Source: Granulosicoccus sp036478595 (GTDB lineage Bacteria; Pseudomonadota; Gammaproteobacteria; Granulosicoccales; Granulosicoccaceae). From it: a stretch of 64,000 bases of DNA. The stretch spans positions 1 to 64,000 of the forward strand of contig JAZGEF010000069.1 in NCBI GenBank assembly GCA_036478595.1. The letters are read 5' to 3'. Below the pieces are notes generated by a model that worked only from the letters and a program-made list of their open reading frames with translations, did no database searches and was not told the DNA's origin. This document shows positions 25,273-34,230 of this stretch, in pieces (within the stretch, counting starts at the first letter, position 1; every line of letters begins with the position of its first letter). The position numbers were made by a program, and so were the translations under genes.

Positions 25273-26256
25273 TTACGCAAATGCCCTAAACAAACTGATT
25301 AAAGCACTGCTAATTGCCGACAGCACAAGCACCAGCAATAGAATAATAACCGAGTTAATCGACCATTTAACGATATTATAAAGCGTGCGGTTAGATTGCT
25401 TCAGCGCTTTACCCTTTGCAGATATAGGCGCCATCCCGGCAAATACACGACTAAACAATCCCGCCTTATCCCCATCTAAATTTGGTACCAGCATCATTGA
25501 CAATATCTTCTTATAAAAGAAGTTAAAGCCCCGACCAAACCAAAATACAGGCCGCTCAATATCACACATCAAAATTAACCGGGGGGTATCGGTGTCATTG
25601 CGTGCATGGTGCAAGTAGGTTTCGTCAAACAGCAGTGTTTGTCCGTCACGCCAAGAATGCACATTGCCATCAATCTCAATAAAGCAGCCGTCATCGTTAG
25701 GCGTACTAAGCCCCAAATGAAAACGCAAAGAACAAGCAATGGGGTCTAGATGGCGAGTCAGCTTAGAACCTGGCGGCAACAAGGTAAACATGGCACCATT
25801 TACCATCTTGATATCTTTAAGTAACGCAACCGTATTAGGGCAATGCTCAGCTGCAGAGTTATGAATCGTGCCGTACCACTTGCAGTAAAATTTACTCCAG
25901 CCGTATTTATAAAATGTACGAAACCCTACGTCGTAATAGCTCTGGCTTTTGGCATCGGTTGTCGCATCGAAGAAACCATTTTTATAAAGCGTAAGCGCAT
26001 CATCACGAATCACTTCCCAATTATCTTGCAGCACTTGCAATTCTGGAAAGTCCGCAATATCGAGTATCGGGCTCTTGGCTTTCTTTTCGGATAAGCCATA
26101 AAGCAACACATTTAACGGTGCGAATATGGGCCAGCCTTTGCGAAGGTATTCTACTGGGCCTGAGAAACGTTCCTGACCTCTGAACTTGTAAACATACAAC
26201 AAGGATAGAGCTGGAAAAATAATGAAGAACAGCGCAGCGATAGCAGCGGTTGGCAT
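25273..26256 (-). CDS. Aspartyl/asparaginyl beta-hydroxylase-family membrane protein (LpxO-like)
   Basis: A 327-residue protein with one transmembrane helix at each end (residues about 2-22 and 300-325) and a central Fe(II)/2-oxoglutarate domain. The iron ligands are in SKLTRHLDP and YLHHARNDT, with the co-substrate Arg in TPRLILMCD. The architecture matches LpxO, which hydroxylates lipid A acyl chains at the inner membrane, although LpxO itself lacks the longer C-terminal segment. Lipid A modification is therefore the best guess, not a proven role. It is transcribed alone, leftward. Confidence 0.78.
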   Translation of the reverse strand: MPTAAIAALFFIIFPALSLLYVYKFRGQERFSGPVEYLRKGWPIFAPLNVLLYGLSEKKAKSPILDIADFPELQVLQDNWEVIRDDALTLYKNGFFDATTDAKSQSYYDVGFRTFYKYGWSKFYCKWYGTIHNSAAEHCPNTVALLKDIKMVNGAMFTLLPPGSKLTRHLDPIACSLRFHLGLSTPNDDGCFIEIDGNVHSWRDGQTLLFDETYLHHARNDTDTPRLILMCDIERPVFWFGRGFNFFYKKILSMMLVPNLDGDKAGLFSRVFAGMAPISAKGKALKQSNRTLYNIVKWSINSVIILLLVLVLSAISSALISLFRAFA

Positions 26257-26364
26257 AGCAGCATACAGATTGAAATGATGCTGGTATTATAGTGTATGCC
26301 ACTGGGTATAACACAGCAGTGCTTGGTCAATTAATGACCACCTGGGAAGGGGGAAGGTATTACT

Positions 26365-26392
26365 GCCCTGCAGCGCTGATACGCCGCAGGGC
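26365..26392 (-). terminator. Hairpin terminator after the amt operon
   Basis: GCCCTGC (26365-26371) pairs with GCAGGGC (26386-26392), with extra G-C pairing inside, 19 bases beyond the stop of the small amt-linked gene. The T-tract is weak on this strand, so efficiency is uncertain. Confidence 0.5.
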
Positions 26393-26410
26393 TAGTTTTA
26401 AACGACCTGA

Positions 26411-26629
26411 TTAATCGTTGTCCAAACTACGTTTTATATTTTCAGCGCTGCCGTATTTATGCGTCTCCTCGCGCAATTGGTTTTGCTCGGCTTTCATTTG
26501 GATCAAGTGCCATACCAGCCACGCCACCACGCCTACCCCTACCAAAATCATCTCAGTACCTTGAAATGGATAGATTGGCCCAACATCAGCCAAATCCACC
26601 GCCCAACTATCTATACCTGTTGTAGACAT
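26411..26629 (-). CDS. Small membrane protein downstream of amt
   Basis: A 72-residue protein with one transmembrane helix (MILVGVGVVAWLVWHLIQM) followed by a charged, probably cytoplasmic tail (KAEQNQLREETHKYGSAEN). AGGA lies seven bases before its ATG. It follows amt by 37 bases on the same strand. Small single-helix proteins next to amt are seen in some marine proteobacteria, and a regulatory or assembly partner for the transporter is a reasonable inference. No glnK gene is present here, which makes an alternative partner more interesting. I do not recognise a named family. Confidence 0.65.
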   Translation of the reverse strand: MSTTGIDSWAVDLADVGPIYPFQGTEMILVGVGVVAWLVWHLIQMKAEQNQLREETHKYGSAENIKRSLDND

Positions 26630-26666
26630 ATATAATTCCTGTTAGTTAATCGATATGGTTATCGAG

Positions 26667-28016
26667 CTAAAGCGCCTGAGTAGCTTGACGAACATCGTCG
26701 GCTGCTGCGCGGTTCTCTTCCTCGGTGGCAAAGTCCAAACCTAGCAATTCAATTTCGCGTGGAATTCTTAACACACCCATCATTTGCAAAATCTTCGATA
26801 CGATATAGCCTGGTAGAAAACCCAAGACGAAGAACATGATCACAGCACCGGCCAACTGACCCCATGGCGTAATGACTGCATAACCTTCGTACGGTGAACT
26901 TGGATGACCCCAAAGCATAAAACCTGCGATAACCAGACCAATAAAGCCTGCGTAGCCATGTACGGCTACGGCCCCTACAGCATCATCGATCTTGAACGTA
27001 CGCTCAACCCAGTAGTGAAGCTTGTATGCGCAAAATGCGCCCACACCGCCAATCAACATAGCTTGGATGGGGTGATAAAGGTCGTTACCCGCGGAAGCTG
27101 TGATGATGCCCGCTAGGCCACCCGAGTAAGTCCAGAACGCATCACCTTTTGACACCATGTAGGCAACTAGCAAACCACCAGACAACGACATCAGGAAGTT
27201 AAACGTTATTGCACCAAGCGTAGTCGGCGTTAGATAGATAGTTGTCGCAGTCCAGGTGTCACCGGTAATTTGACCACCAATACCTTCTGGGCTAATTGCT
27301 GGAACGTTACACGCCACATAGAAACCCCAGAAGCCTGTGTATATGATAAATAGGCCAACGCAAACCAACCAAGGGTTGTGTGGGCGGATATCGCGTACAG
27401 AACCATCCGCACCAAACTTACCCAGACGCGGTCCAAGCACCATCAATACACCTAAACCAAAACCACCTGCGATAGCGTGAATAACGCCAGAAGCATATGC
27501 ATCATGATAGCCAAGAATTTGAACCATCCAACCCGTTGCATGCCAACCCCACGCAGCATCGATAATCCAAGCGAATGAACCAATCACAACCGCAAGGATC
27601 CAGAATGCGCCAGAGGTGATACGTTCGATAACTGAACCGGAAACGATGGAAGCGGCTGTCCAGGAGAACAGTAAGAAGGCTGCCCAGAACACACCAGTAA
27701 TACGGTCTCCTAAGTGGGTTGCCATATTTGGGGACCAAGGTAGGTTGGCTGCGCCTGCGGCAGTGTCTAAACCGCCTGTGATACCCGGGCCTGTATACAT
27801 TGCCCAGTACAACCACCAACCAAAGAAATAAAATGTGATCGTGACTAAAGGGATGATCATCGTATTTTTCATTAAGGTGTGCATGTGATTCTTACGGCGG
27901 CTTGCGCCAACCTCATACATACAAAACCCGACGTGAATTAAAAACATTAACGGTATCGTTACCCAATAATAAAACTCGGTAAACACCGTGGTTAATGCGT
28001 CTAGATTGTTACCCAT
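26667..28016 (-). CDS. amt: Ammonium/methylammonium transporter Amt
   Basis: A 449-residue channel-like transporter with about eleven membrane helices. Family strings include FFGWWLYWAM, WHATGWMVQILGYHDAYASGVIHAIAGGFG with the first pore histidine, and VGAVAVHGYAGFIGLVIAG with the second. The N-terminal half departs from E. coli AmtB, lacking a typical signal-like first helix and carrying YEVGASRRKNHMHTLMKN. GGAGG precedes the ATG by four bases. Its position beside a gmaS/mgs-type cluster suggests methylammonium as a natural substrate, but that is inference. Confidence 0.93.
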   Translation of the reverse strand: MGNNLDALTTVFTEFYYWVTIPLMFLIHVGFCMYEVGASRRKNHMHTLMKNTMIIPLVTITFYFFGWWLYWAMYTGPGITGGLDTAAGAANLPWSPNMATHLGDRITGVFWAAFLLFSWTAASIVSGSVIERITSGAFWILAVVIGSFAWIIDAAWGWHATGWMVQILGYHDAYASGVIHAIAGGFGLGVLMVLGPRLGKFGADGSVRDIRPHNPWLVCVGLFIIYTGFWGFYVACNVPAISPEGIGGQITGDTWTATTIYLTPTTLGAITFNFLMSLSGGLLVAYMVSKGDAFWTYSGGLAGIITASAGNDLYHPIQAMLIGGVGAFCAYKLHYWVERTFKIDDAVGAVAVHGYAGFIGLVIAGFMLWGHPSSPYEGYAVITPWGQLAGAVIMFFVLGFLPGYIVSKILQMMGVLRIPREIELLGLDFATEEENRAAADDVRQATQAL

Positions 28017-28283
28017 TCGTACCTCCGATCAGTTCATGTGGTTTATTTTTAAATACAATATTTTTACTTCAGCTAAAAGATTCGCAACATGGAGAGTGGA
28101 TCATCTATAACTCACGACGATTTATTCACCCTTGTTTACGCCCAACACTTATCACTATTACGCGAGGGTAACGTAATACCGGAGTAAATCCAATAGCGGA
28201 TTTTTATTAACCAAATTTGATCCAAAAAAAAGTTCGATTGAGAGTAAGAAATTTTGCGCACGACGCTTATTTGCACAAAAAAC

Positions 28284-28299
28284 TGACAATTATTTGTCA
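28284..28299. promoter_or_regulatory. Palindrome upstream of amt
   Basis: In the 579-base gap 28017-28595 I see TGACAA-TTAT-TTGTCA (28284-28299), flanked by two copies of TGCGCA (28255-28260 and 28305-28310). No sigma54 -24/-12 element was found. The rest of the gap holds no convincing gene. The palindrome may be an operator for amt. Confidence 0.35.
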
Positions 28300-28554
28300 A
28301 CGTATGCGCAATAACTATCACAGGAAAGGGCGCGAAATTTAGACAAGCATGTATATTTGGTTTTGGAAAAAGCACCTTAGGTAAGTTGAGTTAGTTGATC
28401 ACAAACTCGAAACAAAAAACCTGTGAATTGATTAGTTCTTTAACAGTCGTTTCTACACGCACTCGCTATCCCCCAAGCACTCATCATCCCCGCGACATCG
28501 GCGGCTCGGCGTTCCATTGTTGAATTAACTGAATACCTGCTCGTGCAATAGGGC

Positions 28555-28568
28555 CCCGCTTTCGCGGG
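28555..28568 (-). terminator. Hairpin terminator after the mgs-linked operon
   Basis: CCCGC (28555-28559) and GCGGG (28564-28568) form a stem that on the minus strand closes a GAAA tetraloop, 27 bases beyond the stop of the last gene. Only a weak T-run follows. Confidence 0.5.
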
Positions 28569-28595
28569 TCTGGCGAGTTTTGGCTGGGGTTACGG

Positions 28596-30959
28596 CTAAG
28601 AGCGTACTCGTGTCTTATCTGGATCATAGTGAGGAAAGCGACAAACCGTAGCCTTTAGGCGTTTCTGTTCGCCGTCAAGTTGCCCCACTTCAATGGCAGT
28701 GCCATCCTCAGCATGAGTCACATCAACGCGTGCAAGCGCAATCACTTTGCCAAGCTTCGGTGATTTCATTGCTGAAGTAATCTCGCCCACTTGCGCCTTG
28801 CCGATACGTACACAGTCACCGTTAGATGGAACAACGCCGCCTTCTATATCTAAGCCAACCAGTTTCTTCTGTGGATTCTCTTTGCGTTTCTCAAGTACTG
28901 GCCTGCCAATAAAGTGATCTTCTTGAGTTTTAAGTGGCACCGTAAATCCAATGCCTGCTTCATAAGGATCAGTTTGATCAGAGAATTCCGACCCTGCGAA
29001 TACTAAACCCGCTTCAATACGCAGCATATCAAGTGCTGCTAAACCTAAGGGGATCATGCCCAACGGCTCGCCAACTTTATTAACCGCATCAAACCATTCG
29101 ACGGCATCTTTAGGATGGCAAAATATTTCGTAGCCTAATTCACCCGAGTATCCTGTGCGGCTCACCACCGCTGGCGCGCCATGAAAATCACCCAAGCGCG
29201 CAACGGCAAACCGAAACCAGCCTAAATCTTCAAGCGTCGACTGAGTCGCTGGTGTCCACACAATCTCTTTAAGAATGTCTCGCGATAATGGACCCTGTAC
29301 GGCGATATTGCACAGTTGAGAAGTCGAATCACGAACCCAAGCATTAAAGTCATGCTTTTCAGCCTGCTCACGCATCCACTTGCCACCTTCGTCGTTACCC
29401 CCCACCCAGCGAAAGTTATTTTCACCTAAACGAAACACGGTACCGTCATCAATCATGCCGCCGTGCTCATAACACATGGCCGTGTAGATCACTTGACCCA
29501 CAGCCAGCTTTTTCATGTTTCGAGTTACACATAACTGCATAAGCTTTTCAGCATCAGGGCCAGTCACTTCATACTTACGCAATGGTGATAGATCCATAAC
29601 AACTGCTTTTTCTCGGGCCGCCCAATACTCAGCAATTGCACCTTCATTGCTCATTTGCTTAGCCAACCAATAGCCGTTGTATTCAATAAAATCACGGGTG
29701 TATCTAGCGAAACATTCGTGAAAGCCAGTTTCTTTTGTTTCCTGCACATCGCCCTCCACAGACTTGCGCCACCCTATTGATTGTTTAAAGGGTTCGTTTT
29801 CGTTGTAAACACGTACTTGTATATCGCTTGGATTCCAACCATTGGCAGGATCAACATCACAAGGACAGGCACTGGATATACAAACAAGGTCGGTCAGTGC
29901 ACGAAGCAATACGTAATCGCCCGGCCGAGACCAAGGATCGTCCATGCCAATTGCGTTGGTATCGTCGAGCATGGTATTAAAAAAGAAATTTATTGCTGGC
30001 CAACCACCACGTGGTTTCACATCGTAATTACTCGATAAGTCAGCATTGATATTATCAGAACAGTTAGCGTGCCCTGGGTAGCCTAAATCTTCGTAATAGC
30101 GTGCGGTGCAAGCAAGGCCAAAGGTATCGTGACGACCACAGGTGTCTTGAACTATTTCAATCAATGGTTCCATATCCATGCTGAAGTATTTTGCAAATAT
30201 ACCGGGTGCAGGATACAGGGAGCCCATTAAGGATCTGGTAGTGGTTGGATCAATATCTCGTTCCCTACCAGCGTCTAGCGCACGCTTCGATAATGCCTGG
30301 AAGTCAGAACACTCTCGCCCCTGTACATCCAATATTTGCACAAACTGCCCAGCTTTGACTTCATAGCTCTGTGCGTGGCCTGGAAGAATATTAAAATCAG
30401 TAACTGGATCAGCTAAGGGATCAGGTGGCGTCTGTCCACCTTTGCCTTGGCTAGAATTAGCACGCCTGATATATACAATAATATCGGTGACTGTATTTTG
30501 AGCGTCGGGTAGCATCTTAGTGCCAACCGCGCACACCACTAATAACCCGTCAGATTGCGCATGGAAGGTTTGCATATCACCTGCTTTGGATCCATCACCA
30601 AACAAGACAACCGCTTCGGCTTTAGCTAAATCAAAACCAGATTGCTTAAGTGCATTTGCAACACGAACACCAGAACGATCTGCTTGTAATGCTTCGGTGA
30701 TACCAGTGGGTTTGCCAGTGGACTGTGCGCCAAAGTACTCTGCTTTAGAAGAACCATCAGGTGCAAATAGCGTTAGCTCAGCTGCTTGCAAGCCCTCGAA
30801 ATCCAAGACAGAAAATTCATCACCCTTTTCAATGCGTAAGGCACGAGTGCCACCAGCAGGAACCGGGTGACGTTCTACACCGTGCGGCAAAATGGGCAAG
30901 CCGGGTGATATAACACCACTACGTTCATAAGGCGTTTCTAGGACTGATGTAACCGACAT
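28596..30959 (-). CDS. DUF1989-DUF1989-aminomethyltransferase (GcvT) fusion
   Basis: A 787-residue three-part cytosolic protein. Residues about 25-165 and 190-400 are two DUF1989 (urea carboxylase-associated) domains, recognised from VPAGGTRALRIEKGDEFSVL and, in the second, the RECSDFQAL and CPCDVDPANGWNPSD strings. Residues about 420-787 are a folate-binding GcvT domain with YTAMCYEHGGMIDDG, SRTGYSGELGYEIFC and PLGLAALDMLRIEAG. GcvT-type proteins move C1 units from amines or sulfonium compounds to tetrahydrofolate. It ends the cluster that begins with gmaS/mgs-like genes, so it may take a methyl group from an N-methylated compound. Its own substrate is unknown. Confidence 0.8.
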   Translation of the reverse strand: MSVTSVLETPYERSGVISPGLPILPHGVERHPVPAGGTRALRIEKGDEFSVLDFEGLQAAELTLFAPDGSSKAEYFGAQSTGKPTGITEALQADRSGVRVANALKQSGFDLAKAEAVVLFGDGSKAGDMQTFHAQSDGLLVVCAVGTKMLPDAQNTVTDIIVYIRRANSSQGKGGQTPPDPLADPVTDFNILPGHAQSYEVKAGQFVQILDVQGRECSDFQALSKRALDAGRERDIDPTTTRSLMGSLYPAPGIFAKYFSMDMEPLIEIVQDTCGRHDTFGLACTARYYEDLGYPGHANCSDNINADLSSNYDVKPRGGWPAINFFFNTMLDDTNAIGMDDPWSRPGDYVLLRALTDLVCISSACPCDVDPANGWNPSDIQVRVYNENEPFKQSIGWRKSVEGDVQETKETGFHECFARYTRDFIEYNGYWLAKQMSNEGAIAEYWAAREKAVVMDLSPLRKYEVTGPDAEKLMQLCVTRNMKKLAVGQVIYTAMCYEHGGMIDDGTVFRLGENNFRWVGGNDEGGKWMREQAEKHDFNAWVRDSTSQLCNIAVQGPLSRDILKEIVWTPATQSTLEDLGWFRFAVARLGDFHGAPAVVSRTGYSGELGYEIFCHPKDAVEWFDAVNKVGEPLGMIPLGLAALDMLRIEAGLVFAGSEFSDQTDPYEAGIGFTVPLKTQEDHFIGRPVLEKRKENPQKKLVGLDIEGGVVPSNGDCVRIGKAQVGEITSAMKSPKLGKVIALARVDVTHAEDGTAIEVGQLDGEQKRLKATVCRFPHYDPDKTRVRS

Positions 30960-30964
30960 AACAA

Positions 30965-31558
30965 TTATGCCCCTATCGAAGAGCTGCTCTTATCCCAATC
31001 AGGCTCGAAAGCCAAAATTTGGGTATCGGGTTTTAGCGCTGGGTTAAACAGTGTGTTGTGCCACCACGTGGACTGATAGAGTGGGTGCTGTTCGCTCAAT
31101 GCAATTACTTTGCAATGCACCTTATATTCCTGATTATAAGCGGCAAAAAGTAATTCACACTCACCTGCATCCAGCAAAGACTTAGCACCTTCAGAGCCGG
31201 GTACAAAAGTAGCAGTTACGACATCTGAAAACTCACGCGGTGCTTGGTAATACATTTCAGAGAAAAACGTAATTGCCTTTTCTCGGCGTTGCGCAGGATC
31301 ATTAGTTGCCTTAACCATTTGTCGCATTTCAGGGGTTTTACTGTACTCACCCCACTTTGAAAATATGGTAATGATATGGCCCATCGGCTCCGCTTCCCCA
31401 GGCAAAGTCACCGCAGGTGAAATCGCATCGTCTGGTCGCCCTGCTGATTCGCGCATAGATATCTGCCGTACGCGGCACTGCCAACGTAGAAACTGTTCCT
31501 TCAACTCCTGATTTTTAGGGAGTTTACCGAACACCTCAATGACTGAAGTGGTACTCAT
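30965..31558 (-). CDS. Conserved protein of unknown function, 197 residues
   Basis: I do not recognise a named domain. The protein is soluble, with no signal or membrane segment. It shows RWQCRVRQISMRESAGRPDD near the N-terminus, a central QRREKAITFFSEMYYQAPREF, and aromatic strings HPLYQSTWWHNTLFNP and LAFEPDW toward the end. The start overlaps the nitrilase gene by ATGA, and the stop is five bases from the GcvT fusion, so it is translated as part of this operon. Overlap spacing suggests a structural or chaperone link to its neighbours; that is inference. Confidence 0.75.
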   Translation of the reverse strand: MSTTSVIEVFGKLPKNQELKEQFLRWQCRVRQISMRESAGRPDDAISPAVTLPGEAEPMGHIITIFSKWGEYSKTPEMRQMVKATNDPAQRREKAITFFSEMYYQAPREFSDVVTATFVPGSEGAKSLLDAGECELLFAAYNQEYKVHCKVIALSEQHPLYQSTWWHNTLFNPALKPDTQILAFEPDWDKSSSSIGA

Positions 31559-32415
31559 GATACCGCCTGATTTTTAATACTGGATAAGCTGCATTTTGCA
31601 TCTTTTTGCCAGCTAGGAATACGATCTCGTGCTTGTTTTACGTGATCAAGATCAATAATCGAACTGATGATACCCGGCTTGTCACCTGCATCCGAAATAA
31701 CTTCGCCACTTGGGTGAATAATTAACGAATGTCCATAACTGCGACCACCGCCAGTAACATCTCCGATCGCACAGGGAGCGACCACAAATGCACCATTCTC
31801 GATTGCGCGAGCTCGGTTTAACACATGCCAATGCAAGGCGCCTGTTTTCGCTGTGAATGCTGCCGGCACCATTAGTATTTCTGCCCCTGCTTGAGCCAAT
31901 TGTCGATAGAGTTGCGGGAAGCGTAGGTCGTAACAAATCGATAGACCGATACGAGCGAACGGTAAGTCTATAATGATGAGTTTATCACCTGCCTCAACCG
32001 TGTCACTCTCTCTGTAAACATCGTCATCACTAAGCGCGACATCGAACAAATTGATCTTGTCGTATCGCCCAATAATTTCACCCTTGTCACCAATCATAAA
32101 AGAACGATTATGGTATTTGCTGTTTGACTTACCGTTGGAACCTGGCACCGCTATTGATCCAATCAATATCCATACACTGTTATCTTGCGCAAATTGCCGC
32201 AGGCCATTTAATACTGGGTGGGAGTCTTCATCTTGTACGGGCGGTGCAAAGCTTGAACCTTGAGTTTGTAAACCACCGCAATATTCAGGTAACACCAATA
32301 GTTGTGCCCCAGCACTAACCGCATTTCGGGCAAGCGCTAAAGCCTGAACCAATGCGGATTCGGTATCCGGCATTGGCTCAGTTTGTAAACAGGCTACGTT
32401 AATTTGTCTGCCCAT
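31555..32415 (-). CDS. Nitrilase-superfamily carbon-nitrogen hydrolase
   Basis: A 286-residue amidase. The catalytic triad is visible: Glu in VLPEYCGG, Lys in YDKINLFDV and Cys in SICYDLRFPQLYRQL. The sequence is closest by pattern to Nit1/Nit2 and omega-amidase enzymes, which hydrolyse amides such as alpha-ketoglutaramate or deaminated glutathione. In a cluster that makes and uses gamma-glutamyl amides, an omega-amidase acting on a gamma-amide by-product would fit. It overlaps the next gene by ATGA. Confidence 0.86.
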   Translation of the reverse strand: MGRQINVACLQTEPMPDTESALVQALALARNAVSAGAQLLVLPEYCGGLQTQGSSFAPPVQDEDSHPVLNGLRQFAQDNSVWILIGSIAVPGSNGKSNSKYHNRSFMIGDKGEIIGRYDKINLFDVALSDDDVYRESDTVEAGDKLIIIDLPFARIGLSICYDLRFPQLYRQLAQAGAEILMVPAAFTAKTGALHWHVLNRARAIENGAFVVAPCAIGDVTGGGRSYGHSLIIHPSGEVISDAGDKPGIISSIIDLDHVKQARDRIPSWQKDAKCSLSSIKNQAVS

Positions 32416-32438
32416 TTTTACAAAACTCCAATATCGAC

Positions 32439-32852
32439 TTAGAACTTTTTGTAAGCCTTTCGCAGAGTCACCATTGGATTACGATCCGACATTTGAAACT
32501 TGATCAGCATCTCTCTTGCGATCATGTCACGATCCTGCTGATTGTCGGGCAAATCAACTGAGTCAGGTATACGAACCCAACCATTGATATTGCGATCAAA
32601 CACAGCCGCATTGCTTTCTTCGTATCCCATGTGGACGTCTTCTAGCCAGTTGAGATCATCCCAACCCATGACTTCCATATAGTTTTTCAAAAATGGTGTA
32701 ATGCGCTTGTAATCCGGCACCAAGTTAACGTCGTAACGATAACCAATGTGCTGACCAATTTCTTTTTCCCGCTCTGAACCCAGGCCACCAGCATCTTTAC
32801 GAAACTGATCGACGTCTTCGATTTCGGAGCCACGGTATTTTGTTCCAGCCAT
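32439..32852 (-). CDS. Conserved protein of unknown function, 137 residues
   Basis: No named family is recognised. The protein is soluble, acidic and rich in aromatic residues, with YRYDVNLVPDYKRITPFLKN, MGWDDLNWLEDVHMGYEES and INGWVRIPDSVDL. It lies 9 bases after the mgsC-like gene and 23 bases before the nitrilase gene. Its place directly after the synthase subunits suggests that it serves that enzyme, but no motif shows how. Confidence 0.72.
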   Translation of the reverse strand: MAGTKYRGSEIEDVDQFRKDAGGLGSEREKEIGQHIGYRYDVNLVPDYKRITPFLKNYMEVMGWDDLNWLEDVHMGYEESNAAVFDRNINGWVRIPDSVDLPDNQQDRDMIAREMLIKFQMSDRNPMVTLRKAYKKF

Positions 32853-32861
32853 GTTACTCTC

Positions 32862-34220
32862 CTATAGGTGGTGGTAGTCTTCGATACCAACCGTATGGTT
32901 GGTACCAGCCAAAGGTACGCCAGCGATTGCCGATGCTTCCATCGTTAACGCGCCGAGATCTTCTGGCTCTAGTGAGTGAATATTGGTTTTACCGCAAGCA
33001 CGTGCAAACAGCTGAGCTTCAATGGTTAGTGTGTGCAAGAAGTTATATACACGCTCTGCTGCATCATCAGGGTTAAGACGCTTACGAAGAGTTGGATCTT
33101 GCGTCGCAACACCGACTGGGCAACGCCCTGTATGGCAGTGGTAACAATGACCAGGCTCAACGCCCATCTCTTCTGGGTAGTTAGCCTCTGGTATATCTTT
33201 GTTGCAGTTAAGCGCCATCATCGCAGAGTGACCAATCGCAATCGCGTCAGCACCCAGTGCAATCGCTTTTGCTACGTCAGCACCGTTACGAATACCGCCA
33301 GCGTAAACCAAGCTCACTTCACCGCGCTTCCCAAGATCATCAATCGCTTTACGCGCCTGACGAATCGCAGCCATGCCCGGCACACCCGTATCTTCTGTAG
33401 CCAAGTGAGGGCCTGCGCCTGTGCTACCTTCCATACCATCGATATAGATTGAATCAGGATCACACTTAACGGCCATACGAACGTCATCATATACTCGCGC
33501 CGCGCCCAGCTTAAGCTGGATTGGCACTTGCCAATCAGTGGCTTCACGAATTTCCTGAATTTTTAGAGCCAAATCGTCTGGCCCTAACCAATCTGGGTGA
33601 CGCGCCGGTGAACGTTGATCGATACCAGCGGGTAACGAACGCATCTCAGCAACTTGATCCGTTACCTTCTGACCCATCAAGTGGCCACCTAGGCCAACTT
33701 TACAACCTTGACCAATAAAGAATTCAACACCATCACACAACATAAGGTGATGAGGGTTAAAGCCGTATCGAGATTGAATAACCTGGTACAACCACTTTGA
33801 TGAATAACGACGCTCGTCTGGAATCATGCCGCCTTCACCAGAACACGTTGCCGTTCCAGCCATAGTGGCGCCACGAGCCAATGCAGTTTTGGCTTCAAAC
33901 GATAGTGCACCAAAGCTCATACCGGTGATGTACACAGGTATATCGAGCTCGAGTGGCCGCTTAGCACGAGGGCCAATAACCGTTTTTGTTTCGCATTTTT
34001 CGCGATACCCTTCGATGACGAATCGCGTTAGCGTACCCGGTAGAAATGTCAGATCATCCCAATGAGGGATTTTCTTGAACAAAGACATACCGCGCATACG
34101 GTATCGGCCGAGTTCCGACTTGATATGTATATCGTCGATAACGTGCGGTGGAAATACAAACGATGAACCGAGCCGGTTAACATCACGATCCAGCGTTTTT
34201 TTGGTTTTTACTTGATCCAT
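32862..34220 (-). CDS. mgsC: N-methylglutamate synthase subunit C-like (FMN glutamate synthase domain)
   Basis: A 452-residue FMN-binding barrel of the Glu_synthase family. It has IYIDGMEGSTGAGPHLATED, SLVYAGGIRNGADVAKAIALGADAIAIG in consecutive segments, and the cysteine cluster of an iron-sulfur site in HCYHCHTGRCPVG. With the two preceding subunits it matches MgsABC, also called GlxBCD in rhizobia, the split glutamate synthase-like enzyme that forms N-methyl-L-glutamate. An amine other than methylamine cannot be excluded. ATG at 34220 is followed by VKTKKTLDRDV, as is typical. It begins ten bases after mgsB. Confidence 0.85.
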   Translation of the reverse strand: MDQVKTKKTLDRDVNRLGSSFVFPPHVIDDIHIKSELGRYRMRGMSLFKKIPHWDDLTFLPGTLTRFVIEGYREKCETKTVIGPRAKRPLELDIPVYITGMSFGALSFEAKTALARGATMAGTATCSGEGGMIPDERRYSSKWLYQVIQSRYGFNPHHLMLCDGVEFFIGQGCKVGLGGHLMGQKVTDQVAEMRSLPAGIDQRSPARHPDWLGPDDLALKIQEIREATDWQVPIQLKLGAARVYDDVRMAVKCDPDSIYIDGMEGSTGAGPHLATEDTGVPGMAAIRQARKAIDDLGKRGEVSLVYAGGIRNGADVAKAIALGADAIAIGHSAMMALNCNKDIPEANYPEEMGVEPGHCYHCHTGRCPVGVATQDPTLRKRLNPDDAAERVYNFLHTLTIEAQLFARACGKTNIHSLEPEDLGALTMEASAIAGVPLAGTNHTVGIEDYHHL

Positions 34221-34230
34221 GATGTCCGCC

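Noticed and set aside
28017..28300. Sigma54 promoter for amt
   Set aside because: No GG-N10-GC type -24/-12 element was found on the minus strand; only a palindrome and TGCGCA repeats were seen.
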